Shown here: positions 6,580-14,517 of the stretch, piece after piece
Layout: each line of letters starts with the position of its first letter
How positions within the stretch are numbered: the first letter of the stretch is position 1
Source: DASRCB01 sp035653295
Lineage (GTDB): Bacteria; Acidobacteriota; Terriglobia; Bryobacterales; Bryobacteraceae
NCBI GenBank assembly: GCA_035653295.1
Contig: DASRCB010000046.1
Span: 1-26,450, forward strand
Direction of reading: 5' to 3'
Length of the DNA stretch: 26,450 nucleotides
The notes under the pieces: generated by a model
Databases searched by the model: none
Told to the model about the DNA's origin: nothing
The model's input: the letters and a program-made list of their open reading frames with translations, nothing else
Translations under genes and position numbers: made by a program

Positions 6580-7440
6580 GTGATGTCCTGTGTAGTCCGT
6601 GGGCTTTTTGTCCTTTCATTCATGATAACTGCAACGATGGCGCGGGCCGAACTGCGCCAGAACATCGAGTACGGCCGCGCCGCCGGGGTCAGCCTGCGCC
6701 TGGACGCATCGATTCCGCCGGGTCCCGGTCCTTTTCCCGCCGCAATCATCGTGCACGGAGGAGGCTGGGTTTCAGGCGACCGCCATTACAGTGTGCAGCC
6801 GCTATTCCGCCCGCTCGCCAGCGCCGGGTTCGCCTGGTTCTCCATCAGCTATCGTCTGGCGAATAATGTTGCCGTCTTCGGAGATGCGGTGCACGATGTG
6901 GAGCAGGCCATCCGCTATGTCCATGACCACGCGGCCGAGTACAACGTCGATCCCGACCGCATCGCTCTGATTGGCGAGTCCGCCGGCGCACAGCTCGCCG
7001 CCATGGCCGCGCTCGGCACGGAGCGCCGCGAAGTGAAGGCCGTCGTGTCGCTGTATGGCCCGACCGACCTGGTCACGCTGGCGCGGGAGTCGAAGCAGAT
7101 TCCCGAGTCGCTCAGGAAATCCGTCGTGGGGACCCCGTTCGAAAGCCTCCTGCTCGGCGGTCTGGCGCAGCTTTCGCCGATCAATCACGTCTCGGCGGAC
7201 ATGCCGCCCTTCCTCCTGATTCACGGTACGGCGGATACGCTCGTCCCATTTCAGCAATCGGTCGAGTTCTGCAACAAAGCACGGGAGGCCGGCGGCAGCT
7301 GCGAGCTGTATCCCGTCAGCGGCGGCGGCCACGGCATCCGCTGGTGGGAATCCGACCACCTGACCGCGTACAAGCAGCACATGGTGGCGTGGCTCGAAAA
7401 AGAGCTGTCGCCGCGAACCCTCCACGCCCGCAACGCGTGA
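6580..7440 (+). CDS. Secreted alpha/beta hydrolase (BD-FAE / esterase-lipase type)
   Basis: 286 residues from GTG at 6580; an ATG one codon later is equally possible. A signal peptide covers about residues 1-23 (ending TMARA). The hydrolase signatures are complete: oxyanion HGGGW at 59-63, nucleophile Ser134 in GESAG, acid Asp219 in HGTADTLVP, and His251 in GGGHGI. This set matches small carboxylesterases of the feruloyl/acetyl-xylan esterase and kynurenine-formamidase-like group. With cell-wall glycosidases nearby, deacylation of plant polysaccharides is plausible, but the substrate cannot be told from the sequence. It is divergent from the S41 peptidase across ~185 bases in which I found no convincing promoter for this gene. 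A GC hairpin at 7462-7478 lies downstream. Confidence 0.9.
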   Translation: MMSCVVRGLFVLSFMITATMARAELRQNIEYGRAAGVSLRLDASIPPGPGPFPAAIIVHGGGWVSGDRHYSVQPLFRPLASAGFAWFSISYRLANNVAVFGDAVHDVEQAIRYVHDHAAEYNVDPDRIALIGESAGAQLAAMAALGTERREVKAVVSLYGPTDLVTLARESKQIPESLRKSVVGTPFESLLLGGLAQLSPINHVSADMPPFLLIHGTADTLVPFQQSVEFCNKAREAGGSCELYPVSGGGHGIRWWESDHLTAYKQHMVAWLEKELSPRTLHARNA

Positions 7441-7461
7441 GTGATCAGTTCTGTATGTGGA

Positions 7462-7478
7462 GCGGGCCTTCGGCCCGC
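7462..7478. repeat. GC-rich hairpin, repeat-like or terminator
   Basis: GCGGGCC (7462-7468) and GGCCCGC (7472-7478) pair perfectly around TTC, preceded by TGTGGA. The head resembles the TGTGGGGCAGGC repeats at 4436 and 4597. It sits in the convergent gap between the hydrolase and the ADOP permease, 21 bases after the hydrolase stop, so a terminator role is possible. There is no T-run. Confidence 0.5.
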
Positions 7479-7578
7479 AGTCTTACAAGTTAATCTCCAG
7501 AGGTACCGTGGCGCCGTACTCGGGTCGCAAAGCTCACCCAAAACTGGCCCTTGATGGACCTGCCGTAAACCGATCCGT

Positions 7579-10272
7579 TCACGCCTCGCGCAAGGCGATC
7601 ACCGGGTCCACTTTCGTCGCGCGGCGCGCTGGAAGGTAGCTGGCCACAATGGCAATGGCAAATAAAATTAGAGGTACGATCAGAAACACCGCCGGATCAT
7701 GGGGGCGCACCCTGTAGAGCAAACTCGCCATCACGGACGCAGACGATACAGAAAAGACCAATCCGGCAATCACGCCCACGCCGGCAAGCGCAACGCCCCT
7801 CTGTAAGAACATCCTCAGAATGTCCTCCCGCCGCGCGCCCAGCGCCATACGGATACCGATTTCGCGCGATCTTTGGCCGACCATATAAGCCAACAAGCCG
7901 TAAATTCCGATGGAGGCCAGAAGCACCGCCACTCCAGCGAATCCGCCCACCAGATCGGCAGAAAAACGGCGTGAAGCCAGCGACCGATCAAGGACGTCGT
8001 TCATAGAAGAAACGCCAAATACCGGCAAGCCGGGATCAATGCTCTGGATTTCACGCCGAATCTGGGGTTCGAGCAGGGCCGCGGGCAGAGACGTCCGCAA
8101 CACCACGCTCAGTCGCTTGCTGGAGTCTTGATAGGTCGGAACGTAGATGTGGGGAACGCCATCGATGTCGAGACCGTCACTCTTGATGTCCTTAACAATG
8201 CCCACGATGGTCGTCCATGGCTTGGCAGGGTCTCGTCTGAACCGCACTCGGCGGCCCAGCGGATCGCCATCTGGCCAATACTCGTGAGCGGTGCTTTCAT
8301 CAACGATGGCCACCAGCGGTTTGCCGTCCTCATCGTCCTCGGCGAATGAGCGGCCGCGCAGGAGTGAGGCCTGTAACACCTGAAAATAGTCAGGGCTTAT
8401 CCGAATTCTCTCAGCGCTCAGATCCTGCAAGCCCTGGTCCGGTCTATCTTCGATAGCAAAGCCTTCATTCGCTACACCACCGACCGCGTTGGGGTTGGTA
8501 TTGGTGCTCGGTAGAGCTGAAGTGATTGCGGCAAGTTCCACTCCCGGAATTGCCTTCATCCGCCGCAGCAACTCGCGATCAAACGCGGCTCTGCGACGAA
8601 CATCGACATACGGGTCCGTCTCTCTTTCGTTTGGATTCGGAAGCTGTATGTTTGCCGTAACAACCTGAGTTGGATTAAACCCTGGATTCTCCTGCAACAC
8701 ATCCCGCAGCGTACGCAGCAGCAAGCCGGCTCCGACCATGAGTATGACCGCAAATGCCAGTTCAGAGACGATTAGAATATCCCGCAATCGGCCCGTCTTT
8801 GTGCTGTAGCCGGACCCTCGACCGCCTTCGCGGATGGCCGAGGAGAGAGCGGCTTTCGCCGAATGAAGCGCCGGGGCAAGTCCAAACACTAGGCCGGTGA
8901 GAATGGAAATCAGCAGAGCGAACGCCAGCACGACCCAGTCGATTCGTACTTCGTTGAGCCGGGGAACGTTCGATGGCACGAAGCGCAGGATGAAGCCCAA
9001 AGTACCCACAGCGGTCGCGATTCCCGCGGCGCCGCCGATGACCGAAAGCAGTATGGACTCGGTCAGCATCTGGCGCACCATGCGGCCGCGACTCGCCCCC
9101 AGCGATAAACGCACCGCCATCTCTTGTTGTCGCCCCGAGGCGCGCGCCAGGAGGAGATTGGCAATGTTCAACGATACGATGAAAACAATCAGAATAACCG
9201 CGCCCAGTAACACAAGGAGCATGGGCCGAACGTTTCCCACCAAAGTTTCCTGCAATGGTTGAATCTCAATTGTCCATTGCGCCTGCGGCGGGTAATCGCC
9301 GGGAAAGTCGTGGCGTAATTGAGCAGCCATGCCAGTGAGCCGCGCCTGAGCTTGCGCCAGCGTCAGGCCACGCTTCAGTCGTCCGATTCCATTTACCAGA
9401 ATCCGGGTGCTGCGCATTGGCCTGGGAAAAGGGTCTGCCATGAAGCCGGCCGCGCCAAACACCTCCACATCGCCGGAAACCGTCGGTCCGGGATGGCGAA
9501 ATCCGGGTGGTAAAACCCCGATAATTGTCAAAGGATCATTGTCCAGCCGGAGGATGCGGCCGACAATGTTCGGATCGGCGCCGTAGGCGCGATGCCAGAG
9601 GCCATCGCTGATCACGACCTCCGCAGCGAAACCAGGCACAAAGTCCTGCGGGCCAAACAACCGTCCAATTTGCGGCGTCACACCCAGCAGAGAAAAGTAG
9701 CTGAAACTGCCATTGACCCCCTCGAGACGTTCGGGCTGTCCTGCGCCGGTCAAATCCTCGCTACCCTCGTAGATCGGGCTGACATCTTCAAATACACCCG
9801 CACGCTTCTCCAGGTCATCCAGTTCGGGCTTCGAAAACCTGACGTCCCGCAATCCTGCGCCGGGTTCGTTAAAGAAGATTCGTACCAAACGATCGGGATC
9901 GCGGTAAGGCAGAGAACGCAGCAACACGGCATCCACAATGCTGAAAATGGCCGTGTTAGCTCCCACGCCCAGAGCCAGCGTCAGGACAGCCACGATCGTG
10001 AGTGTGGGCTTCTTAACCAGCATGCGCAAACCATAGCGAGCATCCTGGCCAAGCTCCGACACGAACCTTGTTATCCAAATCTCCCGCGACTCTTCCTGCT
10101 TCAATCCGACGTTGCCAAATCGGCGGCGCGCTTCAGCCCGTGCGTGCTCCGCGGTCATGCCGTCAGCTTCGAGTTCCGCGGCCTTCTCGGCCAGGTGGAG
10201 CTCCATTTCTTCACGCAGCGCCTCGCCGCGTTTTGTGCTCTTCATCCAATACCTCAGCCGTCGTATCAGCAT
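7579..10272 (-). CDS. ADOP family duplicated ABC-type permease (MacB/FtsX-like)
   Basis: 897 residues from the ATG at 10272, which has GGAG 8 bases upstream; a GTG at 10281 would add three residues. A short soluble N-terminal prefix domain (REEMELHLAEKAAELEADG ... ARRRFGN) precedes two copies of a MacB periplasmic core plus FtsX unit. The first copy opens with a membrane segment near 90-112 (LTLALGVGANTAIFSIVDAVLLRSLPY), and three further segments follow its periplasmic part. The second opens near 510 (LIVSELAFAVILMVGAGLLLRTL) and ends in GIYGLLAYMVGQRSREIGIRMALGAR and a last segment. Such proteins are abundant in Acidobacteriota and presumably move or release an envelope substrate with an ATPase; none is adjacent. 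By eye this gene is less GC-rich than its neighbours. Confidence 0.93.
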   Translation of the reverse strand: MLIRRLRYWMKSTKRGEALREEMELHLAEKAAELEADGMTAEHARAEARRRFGNVGLKQEESREIWITRFVSELGQDARYGLRMLVKKPTLTIVAVLTLALGVGANTAIFSIVDAVLLRSLPYRDPDRLVRIFFNEPGAGLRDVRFSKPELDDLEKRAGVFEDVSPIYEGSEDLTGAGQPERLEGVNGSFSYFSLLGVTPQIGRLFGPQDFVPGFAAEVVISDGLWHRAYGADPNIVGRILRLDNDPLTIIGVLPPGFRHPGPTVSGDVEVFGAAGFMADPFPRPMRSTRILVNGIGRLKRGLTLAQAQARLTGMAAQLRHDFPGDYPPQAQWTIEIQPLQETLVGNVRPMLLVLLGAVILIVFIVSLNIANLLLARASGRQQEMAVRLSLGASRGRMVRQMLTESILLSVIGGAAGIATAVGTLGFILRFVPSNVPRLNEVRIDWVVLAFALLISILTGLVFGLAPALHSAKAALSSAIREGGRGSGYSTKTGRLRDILIVSELAFAVILMVGAGLLLRTLRDVLQENPGFNPTQVVTANIQLPNPNERETDPYVDVRRRAAFDRELLRRMKAIPGVELAAITSALPSTNTNPNAVGGVANEGFAIEDRPDQGLQDLSAERIRISPDYFQVLQASLLRGRSFAEDDEDGKPLVAIVDESTAHEYWPDGDPLGRRVRFRRDPAKPWTTIVGIVKDIKSDGLDIDGVPHIYVPTYQDSSKRLSVVLRTSLPAALLEPQIRREIQSIDPGLPVFGVSSMNDVLDRSLASRRFSADLVGGFAGVAVLLASIGIYGLLAYMVGQRSREIGIRMALGARREDILRMFLQRGVALAGVGVIAGLVFSVSSASVMASLLYRVRPHDPAVFLIVPLILFAIAIVASYLPARRATKVDPVIALREA

Positions 10273-10410
10273 GTGCGTCACTCCGCTCCGCCCGCCGATT
10301 CCTTTTGCGCCTTACACCCGATACCAAGAATTCTTAGCTTACACGACGAGATCACGTGAATCAAGTTCAAAGCGCCCTTCAGTCGCTCGGCGCCCGGCCG
10401 AGCTCCCCGT

Positions 10411-10440
10411 TTGACACGCGTTGCCGTGGGTTCTTACACT
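10411..10440 (+). promoter_or_regulatory. Sigma70-like promoter for the DUF507/sugar operon
   Basis: A consensus -35 TTGACA (10411-10416) is followed after 18 bases by TACACT (10435-10440), 4 of 6 to the -10 consensus. A transcript would start near 10447, giving a leader of about 65 bases before the ATG at 10512. I found no clear LacI-type palindrome next to it. Confidence 0.55.
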
Positions 10441-10511
10441 GACAATTGCGCCACTTCCTCTGTTCGCGACCAAACGGCGGCTGCCATGCCGGGGGCGCCT
10501 GATCACCGCAC

Positions 10512-11096
10512 ATGCTGCTAGCTCGTGAGTTCATCGGCTACCTTTCGCGCCAGATCGTCCGGCGTCTCAGCCCGCAGATCATCGAGACGGCCACCCCGCA
10601 GGCCGCCGCCGACCTGATCGCCGGCGTCATCGAAGACGAACTGGCCGTCGAAGACCGCCTCAACGACGAGGTTCGAGACCTGCTGGAGCAGTACAGCGAG
10701 GAGATGCGCCGCGAGGGCGTCACCTACCACGAGATGTTCCGCCGGGTCAAGAACACCCTCATCACCCAGCGAAAAGTCATCCGCGCCTCCGGCGACAGCC
10801 GCGACCAGATGAAGCTCTCGCGCGACAAGGTGAACGACATCTCCCACAAGATCATGACCGCCCTGCGGCGCGCGCGCGATATCCGTCTTCGCAAGGACAC
10901 CAACGACGCGCGGCTGGAGCTGATGAAGGTCATGACCGAGGTGCTCCAGATCGAGGATCGCGTCGACCGCGCCGCGCGCGCCAAGATCCGCACCCAGAAG
11001 CGGGAGATCGTCGAGGGCACCGAGGAATGGGATCTGCTGCATAAGCGCTATTACGCCGAAGAACTGAAGAAGCTGGGCATCGATCTGGCGCGATGA
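10512..11096 (+). CDS. DUF507 family protein, tandem-domain
   Basis: 194 residues, soluble, highly charged and predicted almost wholly helical. It has two DUF507-like halves: residues 1-~95 (MLLAREFIGYLSRQIVRRL ... EDELAVEDRLNDEVRDLL ... YHEMFRRVKNTL) and ~100-194 (MKLSRDKVNDISHKIMTAL ... VLQIEDRVDRAARAKI ... YYAEELKKLGIDL). Each begins with the typical [LM]-x-LSR-EKV-like start and carries an E-D-R acidic/basic helix. DUF507 proteins are of unknown function and occur in Acidobacteriota, Aquificae, delta-proteobacteria and others. The stop overlaps the ribokinase start as ATGA, so the two are translationally coupled. A promoter at 10411-10440 makes it the first gene of the operon. Function unknown. 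Confidence 0.88.
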   Translation: MLLAREFIGYLSRQIVRRLSPQIIETATPQAAADLIAGVIEDELAVEDRLNDEVRDLLEQYSEEMRREGVTYHEMFRRVKNTLITQRKVIRASGDSRDQMKLSRDKVNDISHKIMTALRRARDIRLRKDTNDARLELMKVMTEVLQIEDRVDRAARAKIRTQKREIVEGTEEWDLLHKRYYAEELKKLGIDLAR

Positions 11097-12031
11097 AGCC
11101 GGCGCTGGTGGTGGTCGGCAGCCTGAACATGGATTTCGTCGTGCTGACCGAGCATCTGCCGGCCCTCGGCGAGACGGTGCTGGGCCGCGACTTCCGCATG
11201 CTTCCCGGGGGTAAGGGCGCCAACCAGGCCTGCGCGGCGGGCCGCATCGGCGATGGAACCGTCCAGGTGCGCATGATCGGCCGCGTGGGCTACGACGTCT
11301 TCGGCGACCATCTGAAGGCCAGCCTGGCGGCAGCCGGCGTGGATGTGTCCGCGGTGCACGCGACACAATCTTCCGCCACCGGCGTGGCGCTCATCGAAGT
11401 GGACCGCGCCGGCCAGAACTCCATCGTGGTCGCCTCCGGGGCCAATCACGCGCTGGCCCGCGCGGAAGTGGGGGCCATGCGCGCGCCCATGCGCGGCTCT
11501 CGCTTCGTGCTGTTCCAGCTGGAATCGCCGCTGGACACGGTGGAGGCGGCGCTCGCCCTCGCGCGTGAAGAAGGCGCCCGTACGATTCTCGATCCCGCGC
11601 CCGCATGCTACCTCCCGCCGGGGCTGCTGGCCGGGGTCGATATCCTCACCCCAAACGAAACGGAGGCCCAGATCCTCCTCGGTCTGCCGCGCGGACGCGT
11701 GGAGATGAGTGACGCGCCGGCCATGGGCCGCGCCCTGCGCGAACGCGGTCCCGCGGCCGTGGTCCTGAAACTCGGCGATCAGGGATGCTGCTACAGCGGA
11801 CCCGAAGGCGAGTTTTTCAGCCCAGCCTTTCCCGTCACAGCGGTGGATGCGACCGCTGCCGGCGACACCTTCAATGGCGCCCTGGCCGTGGCGCTCGCCG
11901 AGGATCGCCCGATTGTCGAGGCCCTCCGCTTCGCCAACGCCGCGGCCGCGTTGTCCGTGACCAGGGTCGGCGCCCAGGCGTCCGTGCCCTCCCGCGCCGA
12001 GGTCGATCGTTTCCTCGCCACGCAGGCGTGA
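11093..12031 (+). CDS. rbsK: Ribokinase (PfkB family sugar kinase)
   Basis: 312 residues, cytoplasmic. PfkB family features: N-terminal VVVGSLNMDFVV, the glycine-rich substrate motif PGGKGANQA at 38-46, TPNETEAQILLG near 186, and the C-terminal signature DATAAGDTFNGALA at 252-265, with the catalytic base at Asp258. The length and the LNMD and GGKGANQ motifs fit ribokinase, which phosphorylates D-ribose at O5. The neighbouring arabinanase and GH3 enzymes leave open that another pentose is the real substrate. It overlaps the DUF507 gene by ATGA at its start and the GH43 gene by GTGA at its end, so all three are probably translated together. Confidence 0.92.
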   Translation: MKPALVVVGSLNMDFVVLTEHLPALGETVLGRDFRMLPGGKGANQACAAGRIGDGTVQVRMIGRVGYDVFGDHLKASLAAAGVDVSAVHATQSSATGVALIEVDRAGQNSIVVASGANHALARAEVGAMRAPMRGSRFVLFQLESPLDTVEAALALAREEGARTILDPAPACYLPPGLLAGVDILTPNETEAQILLGLPRGRVEMSDAPAMGRALRERGPAAVVLKLGDQGCCYSGPEGEFFSPAFPVTAVDATAAGDTFNGALAVALAEDRPIVEALRFANAAAALSVTRVGAQASVPSRAEVDRFLATQA

Positions 12032-13431
12032 GCGCGCTTGCCACCCTCCGTGTGTCGCTGACGCTCGCGGTGATCACCCGCCTCGCAGCCCAGGCGCCGG
12101 ATACCAGCCTCGCGTGGAAGCTGAAGAACGATGACACGGGTCTGGTGCTCGGGATTCGGTCATGCTCGGAGATCGTGCAGCAGCCGGACGATGCCGGCGC
12201 AGGCGAGCTGTGGCATTTCATGCCCGCCGATGAGGGCCGCTGGAAGCTGGTCAATCTCGCTGTCGGCGCACTGCTCGCTATCGCCGATGGCTCGGCAACC
12301 GGCGGCGCCGTCATCCCAGCGCCGGATACCGGAGCGCCGGACCGCCTCTGGATCGCCGCCGATGCGAAAAACGGGAGCATCCAGCTCCGGCATGTGAACA
12401 GCGGGCTCGTTCTGTCCGCGGCCGCCGCCGGAGCGGTAATACTCGCCCCCGATGATGCGAGCGCGCGCCAGCGGTGGACCCTGATTGCCACGGGTCCGGC
12501 ATATCCCGATCCCGCTCCCGTGAGCGGCGATATCAGAGTTCACGATCCATCGATGACCAGGACCGCTGCCGGAACCTACTACCTGTTCGGCACACACCGC
12601 GGCGTGCTCATCAGTTCGTCGCCCGACCGCGTTCACTTCACCAGCGCCGGCCAGGCATTCACGGCCCCGCCCGCCTGGGTTTCCGCCTATAACCCGCGCG
12701 GCGACCTTTGGGCGCCCGACGTATCTCGCCACCATGGCCGCTATCTGCTCTATTACACGGCTTCGCGCTTCGGTACGCAGAACTCGGCCATTGGCCTCGC
12801 CACCAGCCGCGATGCTTCTCCAGGCAGTTGGTCCGATCGCGGCGTTCTCATCGCTTCGCAGCCCGGCAGCCCGTACAACGCTATCGATCCCGCCCTCGCC
12901 GTGGACCGGTCAGGGAAGTGGTGGCTGTCGTTTGGCTCCTTCTGGAACGGCATCAACCTCATCGCCATCGATCCCGCCACCGGAAAGCAACTCGCCGGCG
13001 ACAGCGCCGTACATCGGCTGGCGCACCGCCCGGCATCGCCGGCCATCGAAGGCGCCTGCATTTATCCGCATGGACCCTGGTATTATCTGTTCGCCTCCTT
13101 CGATCGATGCTGCCGCGGCGCCGCCAGCACGTATCACATCGTTGTTGGACGTGCGGCAAACATCACCGGGCCCTACCGCGATCGCTGCGGCGTCGATATG
13201 CAAATTGGCGGCGGAACCATCCTGCTCAGTTCGCACGGCCGGTATGCCGGACCGGGTGGACAATCAGTCTTCCACGATACCGGCGGCGATTACCTCATCT
13301 ATCACTACTACGACGCTGCCCAGGGCGGAAGGCCGACCCTCGGAATCAATTCCATCGGATGGGATGCCGCCGGCTGGCCCTTCCTGTGCGGCGCCGCGGG
13401 GTGCCCCCGTTCAGGCGCGAAGGTCAGGTAA
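12028..13431 (+). CDS. Secreted GH43 arabinanase with N-terminal ricin-type lectin domain
   Basis: 467 residues from GTG at 12028, whose GTGA overlaps the ribokinase stop. The start gives a clean signal peptide (MSALATLRVSLTLAVITRLAAQA); the open frame further upstream is a shadow of the ribokinase gene. Residues ~25-155 form a ricin-B-like trefoil (repeated W-x-L, G-x-V/L-L and QRW elements). Residues ~168-467 are a five-bladed GH43 domain with base Asp173 (VHDPSM), modulator Asp287 (YNAIDPAL) and acid Glu341 (PAIEGACIY), plus LWAPDVSRHHGRYLLYYT and AGPGGQSVF...YHYYDA. The pattern best fits endo-1,5-alpha-L-arabinanases (inverting). The lectin part probably holds the enzyme on polysaccharide. 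Confidence 0.9.
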   Translation: MSALATLRVSLTLAVITRLAAQAPDTSLAWKLKNDDTGLVLGIRSCSEIVQQPDDAGAGELWHFMPADEGRWKLVNLAVGALLAIADGSATGGAVIPAPDTGAPDRLWIAADAKNGSIQLRHVNSGLVLSAAAAGAVILAPDDASARQRWTLIATGPAYPDPAPVSGDIRVHDPSMTRTAAGTYYLFGTHRGVLISSSPDRVHFTSAGQAFTAPPAWVSAYNPRGDLWAPDVSRHHGRYLLYYTASRFGTQNSAIGLATSRDASPGSWSDRGVLIASQPGSPYNAIDPALAVDRSGKWWLSFGSFWNGINLIAIDPATGKQLAGDSAVHRLAHRPASPAIEGACIYPHGPWYYLFASFDRCCRGAASTYHIVVGRAANITGPYRDRCGVDMQIGGGTILLSSHGRYAGPGGQSVFHDTGGDYLIYHYYDAAQGGRPTLGINSIGWDAAGWPFLCGAAGCPRSGAKVR

Positions 13432-13468
13432 TATGTTTCTGGCAAATACCTGGCCCGGAAAGCTGTCC

Positions 13469-14509
13469 ATGAGCCTGAAGGAAGTCGCCCGACGAGCGCA
13501 CGTATCTACCGCGACCGTATCCCGTGTTCTGAACGGCGTCGATGTGGTGAAGAACTCCACCCGGACGCGCGTAATGAAAGCGATCTCGGAGTTGAACTAC
13601 CACCCCAACCTGCATGCCCGCAGCCTCGCCGCCGGGGGCAGCCGAACGCTGGGGGTCATCGTCTCCAATCTGGAGAATCCGTTTTTTCTCGACGTATATC
13701 GCGCCCTTGAAGCCGACTGCCACGCGCACGGCTACGAGATCGTGGTCGCCAATACCGGCTATCGCTCCGAGCAGCTGGTGGCCAGCGTCCGCCTGATGAT
13801 TGGACGCCGGGTGTCCGGGCTGGCGGCGATTGTCTCGGAAATGGACCACGACCTCATCAGAGAGTTGCTCGACAGCCGCATCCCCGTCGTTTTCTATGAC
13901 GTCGGTCCGACGCGTCAAAACATCACGAATATTCGCGTGAATTATCGAAAGGGCGTCGAGCGCATCGTCGAACATCTTTTCGCGCTGGGCCACGCGAAAA
14001 TAGCCTTCGTCGGCCACCATTCCGCGCTGGGCCCTATTGACGAGCGGCGATCGGCCCTCTTTGAAGCGCTGCGCCGGCAGCGTCCTTCGGCGGAAGTCGA
14101 ATTTTTCGCCGCGGAAGACAGCCTCGAAGGAGGCGCGGACGCCGCCCGGCAGCTCCTGGCCGGCCGCTTCCCGGCCACCGCCGTCATCTGTGTCAACGAC
14201 CTGATGGCCGTGGGCGTCCTGAAGCAGTTGCGGGAGCAGCGCATTCGCGTACCCGAGGATATTTCCGTAACCGGATTCGACAACATCACCCTGTCCCGTT
14301 TCTGCTTTCCCCCTCTCACTACCGTCGATATCCCCCGCGACCGCATCGGCCACATACTTTACGCCATGCTGTGCGACCCCGAAGCGGCAATCGCCGACCA
14401 GCGCGAGGTCGTGATCCAGCCCGAGTTCGTTATCCGCGAATCCACCGGACCGGCGCGACCGGCGGCGCGCGCTTCGGACCCGGTGGCGCTGGCCGCGGCG
14501 AAGCGTTGA
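13469..14509 (+). CDS. LacI family transcriptional regulator
   Basis: 346 residues from the ATG at 13469, chosen because LacI proteins start just before the helix-turn-helix and GGAAAG lies 8 bases upstream. An ATG at 13433, one base after the GH43 stop, would add 12 residues and is also possible. The HTH and hinge read MSLKEVARRAHVSTATVSRV, then NYHPNLHARSLAAG. A periplasmic-binding-protein-like sugar-sensing domain follows (TLGVIVSNLENPFFLDVYRAL ... AVICVNDLMAVGVLKQL ... ISVTGFDNITLSRFCFPPLTTV). It sits inside the operon between GH43 and GH3, so it probably senses a released arabinose or xylose sugar and controls this locus, possibly including its own expression (inference). Confidence 0.93.
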   Translation: MSLKEVARRAHVSTATVSRVLNGVDVVKNSTRTRVMKAISELNYHPNLHARSLAAGGSRTLGVIVSNLENPFFLDVYRALEADCHAHGYEIVVANTGYRSEQLVASVRLMIGRRVSGLAAIVSEMDHDLIRELLDSRIPVVFYDVGPTRQNITNIRVNYRKGVERIVEHLFALGHAKIAFVGHHSALGPIDERRSALFEALRRQRPSAEVEFFAAEDSLEGGADAARQLLAGRFPATAVICVNDLMAVGVLKQLREQRIRVPEDISVTGFDNITLSRFCFPPLTTVDIPRDRIGHILYAMLCDPEAAIADQREVVIQPEFVIRESTGPARPAARASDPVALAAAKR

Positions 14510-14517
14510 CCGCGCTC

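Noticed and set aside
7487..7530. Peptide-like frame on the minus strand ending PEYGATVPLEINL-stop
   Set aside because: It looks like a protein C-terminus but a stop lies a few codons upstream and no family could be recognised; too short to call a relic.
10326..10335. Palindrome AAGAATTCTT upstream of the ADOP gene
   Set aside because: Short, single, and not placed relative to a convincing promoter; could be chance.
11785..12027. Upstream extension of the GH43 frame
   Set aside because: It runs inside the ribokinase gene in another frame, is Arg-rich, and would bury the signal peptide; GTG at 12028 explains the gene better.
13246..13263. Possible loss of a metal-binding His in GH43 (GPGGQSV)
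   Set aside because: I believe GPGGQSV followed by YHYYD is a normal form in this GH43 group, so it is not evidence of inactivation.
12734..13432. Upstream extension of the LacI frame
   Set aside because: It lies entirely within GH43 in another frame and precedes a normal LacI N-terminus.
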